Shown here: piece by piece, positions 33,941 through 45,736 of the stretch | Layout: each line of letters begins with the position of its first letter | Numbering within the stretch: the stretch's first letter is position 1 | Source: Hamiltosporidium tvaerminnensis | Lineage: Eukaryota > Microsporidia > Dubosqiidae | Direction: 5' to 3' | Assembly (NCBI GenBank): GCA_022605425.2 | Contig: CM061254.1 | Coordinates: forward strand, 1 to 64,000 | DNA: 64,000 nt | Notes under the pieces: generated by a model | Databases searched by the model: none | Seen by the model: only the letters and a program-made list of their open reading frames with translations | What the model was told of the DNA's origin: nothing | Position numbers and translations under genes: made by a program

Positions 33941-35368
33941 GCAATAAAAATTATTTGCGAATATTTCTCTTATTCAAGCATTCCTAAATTAGATTGTGAT
34001 AGCACTTTCTTTTCATATTATTTCGACTATTTTAACTACATTTAATTTAATTTTTGATCAATTTAGGACATAGTTAAACCTTTTATTTCGATATAATTAT
34101 GGTCTTTAAAGCGAAGTGAAAGCATTCAGTTCAAAAATCTTGATAAGAATATTCCGAGATAAAATTGAACTACAAAATGAAAATTATTGCATAATTCAGA
34201 ATAATTAATCAGATATATTCATTATGAATATGTGTAAAAACCGATAACACGCATTGGTGTAGGAATCAGTATTCGGGATTGACTTTAAATCGTTCGCACT
34301 AAAAAGTGGAAAGTATAGCTATAAGCTACTGTGTAGTGTCTTATGTATGTGTATGGCGTGAAGACACTTCCTTATGTGTTAATTGGGTGATTTTTGTTAT
34401 AAAACACCATAGGTTTCATCATAAAAAACTACAAAGAATAAGAACTCAAAAAAAATATCCAGTCGATAGTACACAAAAAGACAGGCGAAAAAATTTCCTG
34501 GGATTGGCGAAAAAGCGTAGTTTCGGAATAAATCCCGAATAGAGCAGTTAAAGAGCGCTGTTATGTGATATTAGATTTGCATAGATTCAATCAATCAACA
34601 TTTTTCTTAAAGCTAATAAAACGATGGAAGATGGTGGCCAATAAGTAACTACAAAAAAAATTTACCTCTTTGCTATAGATATTTTTATAACAACTGAGGA
34701 AAGAAGATAGATATAAATCAAGAGTCTGAATCTGAAAAAAGAAATATTGCATTAAAATGATAAAAATTATTTTAAAGAGAGAAAATTTGTGGAACAAGAA
34801 TTTTATTACCAAAAATATTTAATACTATAAATATTTCATAATCGTAATATTTTAACAAGGTATTCATTCGGTAATCTTTGCTTAAAAGCTCATCATATTA
34901 TATATTTTTAAAAAAAGAAATCAAAGGTGGTTTTTTTAAATCAGAAAATAAATAATAACAAGTTTGGATATTTTGAAGCATAAAATATTCGGATATAACA
35001 TAAATCTAATGAGGATTTATGATTTGTCTCTATAAATTTTACTGTGCAAGAGGTTTAGGAAACAAATATTGTGTTTCCTTGCTATAATTACACATATTGA
35101 CGGGAAAGTTCTTGGATTATCTGTAATTTATAATAATAAATGCGGGTTTCAATTCAATAAGAACGAAAAAAAAACAATAAAACGTAAGAAACGAGACAAT
35201 ATTAAAAATATCTGTTTGGGCTACCAACTAATTTTTATCCCGAGATTCTCAATTAAATAGATCAATATTGAACTAATAGGCGTAAAAAAATTAAACATGT
35301 ATATAAAAGCATTTAATATCAGTAATTTGATAAAATATATTGTTAAGAATTTTTAAGGGACAAAAATT
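33941..35368. other. AT-rich stretch with possible coding relics
   Basis: A run at 35069-35260 on the plus strand (no ATG) reads CFLAIITHIDGKVLGLSVIY and NICLGYQLIFIPRFS, which is protein-like. A second at 34306-34542 ends LGLAKKRSFGINPE. Both probably belong to decayed genes; neither is recognised. Confidence 0.35.
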
Positions 35369-37315
35369 TTAGACCGCGTAATGCTCCTTAAATTGATGCA
35401 TAGTAGTATCTAAAACCGTTTTATAGCTCTTACCAGCATGAAATTCTAGCAAGTTAAAGTCAGTCGGTAATAATTTTCGATCAGTGTAGCTCATTATGAA
35501 TTCGAATTCTATTAAAGTTTCTAATAATATAGATTTGTGAGTTTGAGGCTCTTTTAAATTATTTAGTTTTTCAATTATTCTCTTGGATTCGCTACTTATC
35601 GTAGTTATGGTTTTTATGATTGCAATTCCTTGAATTTTAAATTCCAATTCCATCAAACCAATACTACATTTTTCAAGAAAAAAGTTTTGACAAAAATTTT
35701 TTAAAAAAATTTCCGAAATTCTTCTGCTAAGAATTAAGTCTGCAGGTCGGTTGTGGAGATCACAAATCATGCCAATAATTAAATCTTGATTTGTTTCTTT
35801 GTTCACTTTACATTCTGAATCGAATAGAAATCTATAAAGAAATCGCATCATTATAACAAAAAAATTTTTATGTAAATATTTATTTTTTTTAGTGATATTT
35901 GCGGAATAATAGGAAATAGTATTCAATATCCTGTATGTTTCAATCTTTTCACTGTCATGGTTTAAACCGAATAGCAAATCAGCTATTAATTTCCTGGAAT
36001 AAAATGTAATTTTTTTCTTGGTAATGATAGTAATTTTATTGCTTTTAATACTACATTCCTTGTTTTTCCTATTTTTACTTTGGTTTTTTATTACTATATC
36101 AGAAAGGTGCTTTAAAACCGCACAAATATAGTGTACGTAAAGCACATACCCTTTCTTTAATAAATTTACATTTTTAAATTCCTGTATTTCATAAATATAC
36201 TTTAACTCGGGAAAAATTAAATCCATTTTGGTGTTTTTAAGAGCTGAAATGATCTGATAATAGTTATTTATACTAATATTTTTAATAAGTTCTTCTGTAC
36301 TTAAGCTAGAATAAAAGAAAATCTCATATTCTATAAGCTTTTTACCAACATCTAGTAGTTCGTTAAAATTCGAATTTATATTAAAATCTTCTAGGTACAT
36401 TGCCAAACTAAAATTATCTTTATCAAAAAATATAAATTCAGTATTAAAATCTACTCGTAAAAAATTTTTCAAATCCAATCCTTGCTTAACTTGGCTTGGA
36501 TGAATTATGTCCCATAATTCCTCTTTTAAAATTTGCAATGATTCATTTAGAACATGACTTGAATTCATAGTGGCAAAAAAAATGATATTTGTACAATTCA
36601 TATAAAGATTATGTATATAATTATAACTTTCGATTTGTGAGAGTATTTTTGAAACATCTTCTTTATTTTTTGCTTCTCGCAAATCACTTTGGAGTAAGGA
36701 ACTTGTAAATTGTATTTCTAATGTTAAATTACCATCATAAATGATGGGATAGATAACATTTCCTATTATAACTAAATTATTATATTTATTTTCTATCGGT
36801 CGGCTATTTTTTAAACTATCTTTGTTTGAAATTTCAAGGTTAGTTTCTTCGTTATGAACTATAAATTCTGATCTTGGAAATTTATTTGATTTCATATTCT
36901 GATTATGATGGCCTTCTTCTGCTTCTTTTTGTGAACTAGGTGTGATTATAGAAGAATTCATGGTGTTATTTAAATGTTTATTTTCGAGAAAACGTTGTGG
37001 CGATGTTCCCTTCGTTTTTTCTATTAAAGAATGGTCTGGTGGAATATCCTTATTCTGATAATTATTTGTATTCTTTCTTTTGTATTCTCGAGGTGTGTCG
37101 TTCAATGGAAAATCATATGATTTTCTCTTGTTTTCTTCCGATATATACCCGGTTCTTTTGTATTGTTTTGGTTTTTCAGTTCTTATAACTTGTTTTAATA
37201 TGATACTATTGATATCATCGTTTTCGCTGACATTTTCTAAATTTTTTCGCTCGCATGTTGACATAATATTGACTAAATATATGTTTAATCCGTAAAAAAT
37301 AGCTATAAATCTCAT
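35369..37315 (-). CDS. Putative secreted protein, 648 aa, member of a local paralogous family
   Basis: This is the only long intact non-transposon ORF in the 8-55 kb interior. Residues 1-19 (MRFIAIFYGLNIYLVNIMS) look like a signal peptide. Residues ~25-185 are a polar, Lys/Asn/Glu-rich and probably disordered region. Residues ~190-648 form a mostly helical domain shared with the broken copy at 22038-24093, with aligned blocks IFPELKYI, GYVLYVHYI, KIETYRILNTISYYS, MRFLYRFLFD and LIIGMICDL. The start is the first ATG; a second at residue 18 would remove the signal. A CCC motif lies 14 bases upstream of the ATG, resembling microsporidian promoter motifs. Large families of secreted proteins near chromosome ends are known in microsporidia, which suggests, but does not show, a host-facing role. 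No catalytic motif seen. Confidence 0.8.
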   Translation of the reverse strand: MRFIAIFYGLNIYLVNIMSTCERKNLENVSENDDINSIILKQVIRTEKPKQYKRTGYISEENKRKSYDFPLNDTPREYKRKNTNNYQNKDIPPDHSLIEKTKGTSPQRFLENKHLNNTMNSSIITPSSQKEAEEGHHNQNMKSNKFPRSEFIVHNEETNLEISNKDSLKNSRPIENKYNNLVIIGNVIYPIIYDGNLTLEIQFTSSLLQSDLREAKNKEDVSKILSQIESYNYIHNLYMNCTNIIFFATMNSSHVLNESLQILKEELWDIIHPSQVKQGLDLKNFLRVDFNTEFIFFDKDNFSLAMYLEDFNINSNFNELLDVGKKLIEYEIFFYSSLSTEELIKNISINNYYQIISALKNTKMDLIFPELKYIYEIQEFKNVNLLKKGYVLYVHYICAVLKHLSDIVIKNQSKNRKNKECSIKSNKITIITKKKITFYSRKLIADLLFGLNHDSEKIETYRILNTISYYSANITKKNKYLHKNFFVIMMRFLYRFLFDSECKVNKETNQDLIIGMICDLHNRPADLILSRRISEIFLKNFCQNFFLEKCSIGLMELEFKIQGIAIIKTITTISSESKRIIEKLNNLKEPQTHKSILLETLIEFEFIMSYTDRKLLPTDFNLLEFHAGKSYKTVLDTTMHQFKEHYAV

Positions 37316-37329
37316 GATTCAAATATAAT

Positions 37330-37332
37330 GGG
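37330..37332 (-). promoter_or_regulatory. CCC-like motif upstream of the 648-aa gene
   Basis: CCC on the minus strand, 14 bases before the ATG at 37315, in an AT-rich context. CCC- or GGG-like motifs near start codons are described for microsporidian genes. A three-base match is weak by itself. Confidence 0.35.
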
Positions 37333-38197
37333 ATGTCAATTTTTAGATAAAACAATTTATTTTAATTTTTGCAAAAAATGCCAATCTTAAACTTTTAAAA
37401 AAATAATTTATAATTTAAATTGATTTTATTTTTCTATAAATTTATGGTGTATTTATTTTATTTTAATATGCTAACCTACCTTATTAAAAATATTTTCGAA
37501 AAATCTTATATGTCTCCGTAACATAAGATATCTACTAAACGTCCTATATCATCAAAATTAAACACATTTAGAATATTTATCTTATTCTAGGACATGAAAT
37601 ATTTAAAAATTCTAATTTTATATCAAATTAAAGAATAAATACCATAATAAAAGATGTTTTATTTTCTAGTTTTCTTCAATCATTTTCTTTTCAGCAGATT
37701 AAAATCTCGAATTTTTTATGAAAAAAACACAACAATGAATTCATTTTTTGTTTTTGCTCTTAAATTATATTTTTATTGAATAAATTCACCAAAATAGTCG
37801 GAAATATCAAAAATGTTAAATTATGGAATTTTTTTATAAAATTTTGTATATTTTTTATATTTCTATAAAAGCTGACATATGTACCAAAATGCATTTTTAA
37901 TATAATTATGTTAGTTTTTTTATAATAAATGCTCAATTTTATTATATGATATTATATTTATCATAATTAGATAAGAATGTCGGCCCACCGATCGAATATT
38001 TTATAATTCAAATTAGAAATTCTTGTGTAAAAAATTATTGAAATAAAATTGAAATGATTAATACTCAAAAATGTATTTCAATTAAATTTGAGAAAATTCA
38101 TAAAGCTCATTGCTTCATTGTACTATATTTTAAAAATAGTACAAAAAAATTTCTTGTCTCCGTGACCAATAAGAATAATAAATGTTAAAATAATAAT
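37333..38197. other. Gene-free AT-rich stretch
   Basis: Upstream flank of the minus-strand 648-aa gene. No other feature seen. Confidence 0.4.
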
Positions 38198-38961
38198 TTT
38201 AAATCTAAAAAAACAACTTTATTTAAAACTATCACATCCTTTTTAAAACAGTGGCAAGTGTTATATTTGTTTTCATGACATTAACGCGGTTCTAGGTTTA
38301 ACTTAATTCCTGCTACCCCAAAACTCCATCAGTAACCCCTGCGATACTTACGTCCCAAAGCCTTTCATTTGCCAGGTGTGTAGAACCTAATTACTAGGCG
38401 AGGCAGTTGCCCGGAGTTCGTTAATGTCCGTTGCATGGAGTGTGATCGAAGGCCGAAGCCCCCCTGGGCTCCCCCAAGACTATGCAGCATTCCCACTTAC
38501 TCTACACTTTCTGAACCCAATAAACTTCTAGCTAAGATATATTTCAGAGAATTACATGGGGTCCACCTAGACAGTGCAATGTCATACCAACAGGTATAAC
38601 CTGCTACTTAGCTTTCCTGGCTTTATATGGTTTTTTGTTTTGTATCTCCCAGGCGCTAAGTCTTCTAACCCGAGTGAGCAAGGCTAGGTTTCCATGCTTT
38701 TACATGGCAATTACCTACATGTTCAGCTGCGGTCTGCAATCTGGTTACATAAAAAACTACAAATAAATTTGTAGAAAAAGTTTCTCCATTTCTTAGACCT
38801 CTCCTCCTCATACAAACTCCCATGGAACAACCGAAGATGTAGTGTGGTTTTATTCCCACTAAAAATCCAAACAATGATCTCACACCAGTTTCACACACTC
38901 ATTGCCAAGCAGAAAGTTTTTTATGTGGTTATCCTCCCTCCACTTTAAATCTAAAAAACAA
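38198..38961 (+). mobile_element. ~0.7-kb dispersed element (family A), best copy, with target-site duplication
   Basis: The element body is 38217-38943. TTTAAATCTAAAAAAACAA at 38198-38216 recurs at 38944-38961 with one A fewer in the run, so the insertion made an 18-19 bp duplication, typical of LINE-type target-primed insertion. There are no terminal inverted repeats, long terminal repeats or long poly-A. Near the left end TAAAACAGTGG resembles a pol III A box and GGTTCTAGG, ~36 bases on, a weak B box. The minus-strand frame 38665-38898 shares residues with the frame in copy 2 but is broken in the 61.8-kb copy, so coding capacity is doubtful. I infer a non-autonomous retroposon. Confidence 0.85.
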
Positions 38962-41387
38962 AAATATATTTTTATAAAAATCTAATTTACCATCAGACCA
39001 TAATATATGTAAAACCCTTTTAATGCATTTTTTTTCTTTTTATAAACTTGTTACACGAGAAAATGACGATGCAGTTTACACAAACTTTTATATTACGATT
39101 CTAATTCTTTTTTATTATTGAAGATATTGTAAGTTATTTCATGCTTATTTTATTATTTAACATTTTTTTATTTGAAAAATTAAAGGAATGTTTAAATATA
39201 ATCTCATGTGGTTTTGATTTAATTTCTATTTTAAAAATGTATCTAGATAAATAAATATGCATTTAACAAATTCTATGGTATAGATTTATAGCTTGGTACT
39301 ATGAACCCAAAAAAATGGTTTAACAACCACTAATTTATGCATTCAAGCTACATTCGTGTTTGTTATGATATTCTTTACTTACTTAATCTTGAAATTTTCT
39401 TAGAAAAAAACATGTAGGCTTTGTGATCAAGTATATACGTAAAAGAATAATTATATCTTTCTCAAAGTGATGTTTTGCTTTACACATGTCATCATATCGG
39501 TTGCAAATTTTTGTAGGACAAATTATTAGCAACAAAGAATGAGATGGATGTATTACTCATTCTAAACCGTGTGCTGTTATAATCGACTGATTTTTAGATA
39601 AAAATTTATTTTAGTAAAAATATACATTTGTTTGGCCGTTTAATTCGAATTGAGGACAAATATAGGGGAGTTTTACGGAATTTCTAGTTTGAGATTGCAA
39701 AAGAAAGATTTTTTTCGTTGCTAGACTTTTGTTAAAGATTCTCTTTGATCTATTAATTAAGTTTTTTTACAATATTCTTAAACCTAATGAAATCACCACA
39801 GAAACCTTAACTCTAGGTGCTTTATGAACTATGAGCAACCCTTTGTCCATTATTATAAAGCTTTTGTACATGAAATGTAAACAGACAAAGTTGGTTTTAA
39901 GTAATAGAATCCAAATTTAACGTTATTGTGGTAGATCCATCAAAATAGGAAGGTAATAATTAGATCAGCTGAATTTTTATATTTTAGGATAATTGGCATA
40001 GTGTGTTTATGGAGATTTAATTACCTATGTGTAAAGTGTTTAAAAAGAATTTGTACTTTCCTAGAAGAAACTTGCTAGGTTAGCATGATCTTGAGTCTTA
40101 GCAGACATATGCTAGCATAACTTCGATTTTGTAAAAAAAGTAACTAAATTTAAACTTTAAGAGCTGGAATTATAAAGTGTATAAGTAATAAAAAAAATGA
40201 TATGTGGCTGTTTAAGACCTTTATGTTTAATTAAGAGGTGAAAATGAAAGTTTTCTTAAATAATAGACGGATTAAATTCAGTTATAAAAATTAAATCAAG
40301 AAATGGAAAGAAAAAACTGCTTGTAATATTATTTTAGAATATAACAGGAAAAGTGTTTGAGAATTGGTTATAATTCGATGTATAATAAAAAAAATTAGGC
40401 ATTTATTACACGAAAAAAGATGTACAGATTTTCCTATGTCGAAAGGTTTTCAAAGTTGTTAAGAGAATATCATATATATTGAGATATTACTATTACTTAA
40501 TAATATTTTGCATTAGATTTAACTAATCTCTGAAGACAACTATAATCGACCTCTAAATGATTTGTTATATATATAATCTACTTTTTTAAATAAATTTTAA
40601 TTCAAGTTTACAAAAAGAAACAGAGTAAATCTGTTCTAGAACTTATGAAATAGAAATGAGAACTGGTGCAGGGTATAAAAATTTAACCGATGTCGAAGTT
40701 CTATACATTTAAAAAATGCTTTCAAATTAAAATGAAACTTTGAATGGGATTGCACCAATGTAGTTGAAATTTTTTTATAGATCTCGCCTAAAATGTGAAA
40801 CGTCTAAATTATTTGGTTACCTTTTTAGTCAATATTTAAGGTTTTATGAATTATTTTTGATATAATCTCTTGTCTGATATTATGATTCGTAAGGTTATGA
40901 ATAAAAACGATGTATGTCAAGAAGCTCACAAAATTCAAAGGAATAAAAGCTATAAGCGGTCATAAACAGTTAAAAAAAAGCAGTCTAGACATGTTCCTTG
41001 AAAAAAAAACAATGATTAAAGGTTTAAGTGCGCATTGCTATTTTAAATAAAAATACATATAAGAATATAAAATAGCATGTATATATGAATAACTTACAGT
41101 TTTAAATCTAAAAAAATAAATGAAATATTTGATGTAAATAAATTCGCTGAATCTTTTGTTGCAATATGATGAAATATACCGGTGAAAAACATTTATACGC
41201 TGAGATTAAAATAGTAATCAATTTCTAAATAGTACCAAAAAAACAAGAATGACTTAATCAAGAAAATATTCAAAGATTTATTTCTTTAGCATTCTATAAA
41301 ATTGGAAGTTCAGGTATAAATTCAGTAATTTTTATTTGAATTGAGAAATTTTATCGAATTCGGATAAGCTATGCTCCAGATTATATA
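38962..41387. other. AT-rich stretch, no gene supported
   Basis: No ORF of note on either strand and no dispersed repeat copy. Decayed coding sequence may continue into its right part (see the relic at 41388). Confidence 0.35.
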
Positions 41388-41637
41388 AATCGCAATACTG
41401 AAATTAATCTATGTAATTCTCCACAAAAGTCTAGAAGTCAGATATTGGAATTTAAATGCGAAGAACAAAGATAAACATCTTCCAGTACTTTTCATATCCT
41501 GCAAAATAACCAAGATTTTGTGCCTTTTTGACAACTCATTCGTTATAAGAACCGTGTTTAAAACGCTTAAAACCACACTTCGATGCGATTTTCACCTCTA
41601 TATTTCGTTCCTGCGCAGAAAAACAAATAGTGATTGA
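41388..41637 (-). pseudogene. Coding relic, probably minus strand
   Basis: The minus strand reads NIEVKIASKCGFKRFKHGSY, one stop, then AQNLGYFAGYEKYWKMF. The plus strand is open for about 80 codons without an ATG over the same bases, so orientation is uncertain; the minus reading looks more like a folded protein. Further left the minus strand continues as protein-like text with a TAA roughly every 15-20 codons. Family unknown. Confidence 0.4.
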
Positions 41638-42219
41638 TAAAATACAATGAAAAATTACATTTATAATCGACATCTAATATTATGTTTTTACAACTAATAT
41701 CTACTACCAAGAGCACAGAGAAGAAAAATAATCTAATTAAATTGAGGATGTCTAAGCATTTGATTAAATACTAAACATTTAAAAATTTTCATTTTCCTTT
41801 GAGAATAAATGTAGAGTAACAAATTATAAAAAAAAATATTATTATAATTTCCTGCGCATTTTGTTGATAGAAAGAATACATTATAGAATATTTATTGATT
41901 TAAATTTTAGTCTTTGTTCTCACAATTAAATACTTTTAAAAGTATCGGGTATTTTCTAGTTAAGAATATCATATTGCTTATAGAAAGCATCATACTCAAC
42001 ATAAAAGTGATCAAATCGCAAAAACAATTACAAAGAAATTCACTATTCTTTCCTTTTTAAATACAACTTGGTGCAAAGAAATTACTCTAAGATTATTTGT
42101 TTTTTCAAAAAATATACTCGCTTTGAATAAATATATTGAAAGTGAATGTTTCTATGGGATTGAAGCGAAAGGAAATAAAACGTTTTTTCAACTAAACCTT
42201 ATAGGTATTTCTGATTGCG

Positions 42220-44650
42220 CTAAACTATTCGGATATTTCTTGTATTTAAACCATGTTTTGGTTTAGAACCAAACAATCTTAATGCTTTCAAGAATATTAG
42301 ATTATTCAAAATAAGCGCACATGCAGTCATGGGATTACAATAACTAACATCAATCTTCTCAAGTATTCTTAAAACCTTTATAAATGAATCTTTTAGTTGC
42401 GAAGTAAAAAATTTGACGCCCTTCATATAAATCGTTGTTAGTGCGCGCTCAAACTACTGAAAATTTAAAAATCGAAGTCGAAATATTTTCAAGGTTTCAA
42501 CTGTTAAATTTTAGCAAGAAGATGACAACATTATTTCACTAAAAGTTATAAGTTCTGGTTCACTGTATTAAAAAATCCAATGCTTAAACTTATTTCTTTA
42601 TGACGTATGAATTTATAAGTACTTTTCAAATCTTTTATTTTATCGATTTTAAATCTTCGGGACTTATTTTGCTCAAATACTTCTGAAATTTTGCCTGTCT
42701 ATATAATATCTAATCTTGCGAGATTCATTTTTACAATTTGTATGACTTAATTCAGTAAGGTTTCTAAGATTATCTAAAACCGATAATTCATTTATTCTTT
42801 AAAATTTTCTCCTGCAATTTGTAATAAATTATGAGTTTTCAGATTCGAAATACTTCTATCATTTCTTTATTAATTATTTTAAAAAAAATTACAAAAACTT
42901 AAAATTTTTGATCTTGATATAATCCTATATTCATAACAAAAGCAAAAGAATATAAGTTATAACCTTTGAAAACGAATTTCTAAATAAATTCCAAAATTTT
43001 GAATATTTCAAAAATTTATATAAAAATATATTTCTCTGTTTCTTTCTTCTCTTCAAAATAAAATTTTTAATGTTATTTTTTCAAATTTTGTTTAAGATTT
43101 CGATTCTATATATCCTTCGGTTTTTACAATCTGAAAGAAACCAATAAGCTTATATTTAAAATTGCCTCTCATCAAATTTGTTAGCTATCTTTAGATCTCT
43201 TTACAATTCAGATTCTTTATTTTTAATATTTATAAAAGTCATAAATCATAACGCCTAATGGAATCAAAATTAGTCAGATACAATATTGAGCTTTAGCTCT
43301 TTTATCTTATTGAATGATTTGGCTTAAAACACATTTCTTAATGTATTATATGTGTATGGAGGTTCTTGTATTGTCGAAATTAAAGGTGTTGTTTGCACTT
43401 TCTGCGTTTTAGTTTGACAATCTGTGTTTATTTGTCAGTTCAAGATCTTTATTTGTTAATGCGCACGATTTGTAAATTATTGATTCTAAAAACATGACAT
43501 TGTTTGTTTACACCTCCCTAGACTACAAAAATGATACATTTTTTAAATGACATCTGGAACTATCTAAATTTAAGACCATTTTCAATATGAATAACTGTAT
43601 AATATTTTTACTATAGCGTTGACTTGTTAGATTGTAAAACGCATCTGTTATCGCTATAATATGATAGATTCATATAGAAGGATCTTAGAATATCTGTGAT
43701 AAAAAGACGTAACATATAACTAAAATCTACATCAAAAATTTCGATTTTATTGTTATCATATTTCTTACCTTTTCACTCTTATTATCACTTGGATGATATG
43801 GTAGATTATCTTCTTATATTTTAGACATAAAGAATGCTCACTTGTTTACATCCCAGTAAGACATTACAATTGCCTCTAAAATCAAGATTATTTCCATCAA
43901 AAAAACTCGAAATAATTCTCAAATAAATATCCTGATAGGTTTTACGGATTGAAAACATTTTTTTTGTCGATTTTGAATAAAAACCGAACTAAACTAACAC
44001 TTGGCTTCATGTAGAGAATATTAATGAAATCAAAGCCTGTCTGATATCTCAACCAGATATTTCTAATATCATAATCATTCATCCGGGATATTATGGGCGT
44101 TCGAACTTCTCAAGTAAAATTCAGTCAGCGACATAAAAAGAATTTAAGCCAAGATGTTTTCTTTATTGGCTATTTTTTCTGATGAAATAGTGTCTAACAT
44201 CGTTTCAATATAAAAAAACTAACCGACATATTTTTATTTGGTAACGAATTTTCTATCATAAACTGGAAAATGATCTGATTCTGGTATTGATTCCGAACAA
44301 ATTCCCTGTATTGAGCCAAGACGTGTTCGTTAAAAACATGTTTATTATCATTAAAAGCTCTTTCACTTGTATTCAAAGCAAATCTTGGATTTCTTTTTTA
44401 TTAAAACTGGGGAATGTTCCATTTTCTTTTCTATCAATAAATTTTAATATAAATATATTTTTTTCATGATCGTGAGAAATCTCTTTACCCTGTGAATTTA
44501 CTACATAACTTATAAAACTGAAAATTTAATATATATAGAAATCGAATTTTCTATTTTTGGTCGTATCCTTTTCTCAAATTGTTGCGTTCTTTGTGTTTTC
44601 TCTATTAATGTCTAAAAGCATCCTACTAAACTGTTTTATTTTTTTGCTAA
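42220..44650 (-). pseudogene. Large decayed gene, minus strand
   Basis: Protein-like segments follow each other leftward in shifting frames: SYVVNSQGKEISHDHEKNIF and KFIDRKENGTFPSFNKKEI (to ~44378), a frame change, then ERAFNDNKHVFNEHVLAQYR and NQYQNQIIFQFMIENSLPNK (44194-44376), ETMLDTISSEKIANKENILA and SLTEFYLRSSNAHNIPDE (~44020-44190), TYQDIYLRIISSFFDGNN (~43900), and an ATG frame of 68 residues at 42220-42426. Most breaks are single stops or one-base shifts. A gene of several hundred codons probably stood here, or two adjacent ones. I do not recognise the family. Confidence 0.5.
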
Positions 44651-45478
44651 ACAGTTGTGGTAACTCTTGCGCTTTTACAATTTTCATTCCTTTCACTAGT
44701 TTTTAATTTTTTTTCCTTTAATATTTCTAAAAAAAGCCTTAAAACATTTTTTAGAAGAAAAACAATTAAGTACGTTGTAAATATACAATTTTCGAATTTC
44801 GACTGTTATAAATTAGAAACAGCATTACAATTTATAAATACGAAATATTTCAAAAAATATTTAATTTTGTTTTCATTTCTGTGGATTTTGATGTACATAT
44901 ATAGCATTTTTTAAGAAAAAAAATATCTATAAAAATATTTAGCTTCCAATTTGAAAAAAATAATTTATCTAGATTAAATTTATTATGTTGGTATTTATTA
45001 CTATATGGCAATAAATTACCACTAATAAGTTCTTAAAGATGATATATTACTAAATATATCGCCTTTTTAATTCATTTTATTGGTCTGATTTTTGTTTATT
45101 AATTATTTAAGAAACAAAGTAAATACATTTATTGAATATTTATCCTATCTAATAGTTGGTTTTTGTATTTTCGTGTACGAAGTAGGATTATTTTAATTTG
45201 AATTTATTAGCAATTCTATATTCTGCTTTGAAATTTAATTTAAATCTAGTATTATTTTATGTCTTAGATATTTTTAAACACATTTATTGTAATATTGGTG
45301 CATATATGAACAGTTATAAATCTACCACGTGGCAGATTATTTCGAGATATGGCGGATATCTACAATACCCTCGATGGTTGATCAACTTAATTTTTTTTCC
45401 GTAATATAAATCACCGATATCAATTTTTTTTAAATACTATTGTTTAAATTTATGCTTGCATTTTGATTGGTACTCAAT
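44651..45478. other. AT-rich stretch, uncertain short frames
   Basis: Two frames on the plus strand (44657-44914, ATG or TTG starts; 45198-45404, TTG start) are hydrophobic and unsupported. The second ends STTWQIISRYGGYLQYPRW, which is protein-like and could be a relic. Confidence 0.35.
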
Positions 45479-45736
45479 GCTTTCTTAGTTCAATCATCCT
45501 TGGCACTACAGCCCTGTGCGAGCTTTGGCCTCCCTTGGTAATACCGCCCACTGGTCTTTTTTCAGTGGGTTTGTTTACTTATTGGGTTTCGTAACAGGTG
45601 GTTTTAAAGGGTGGGTTTTTAGCCCTAAGCCCAACCCCAACATGGAGGATCAGTCCCTTTCAGTCGCCGCGTACGACAAGCAGAGAATACTCCAAGCCAA
45701 TTCTGCTCCCGGCATGGTGGGGAAGCTTTCTTAGTT
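45479..45736 (-). mobile_element. 234-bp SINE-like element (family B), best copy, with 12-bp target-site duplication
   Basis: GCTTTCTTAGTT occurs at 45479-45490 and again at 45725-45736, a perfect 12-bp duplication bounding an element of 234 bp (45491-45724). Read on the minus strand it runs from TCCCCACCATGCCGGGAGC to GGCTGTAGTGCCAAGGATG. It contains a perfect 7-bp hairpin, CCCACTG (45547-45553) with CAGTGGG (45563-45569). An open frame at 45516-45734 lies wholly inside and is not conserved. Confidence 0.9.

Noticed and set aside
45516-45734. 72-codon frame inside a SINE-like copy
   Set aside because: Wholly within the 234-bp element; the other copies do not keep it.
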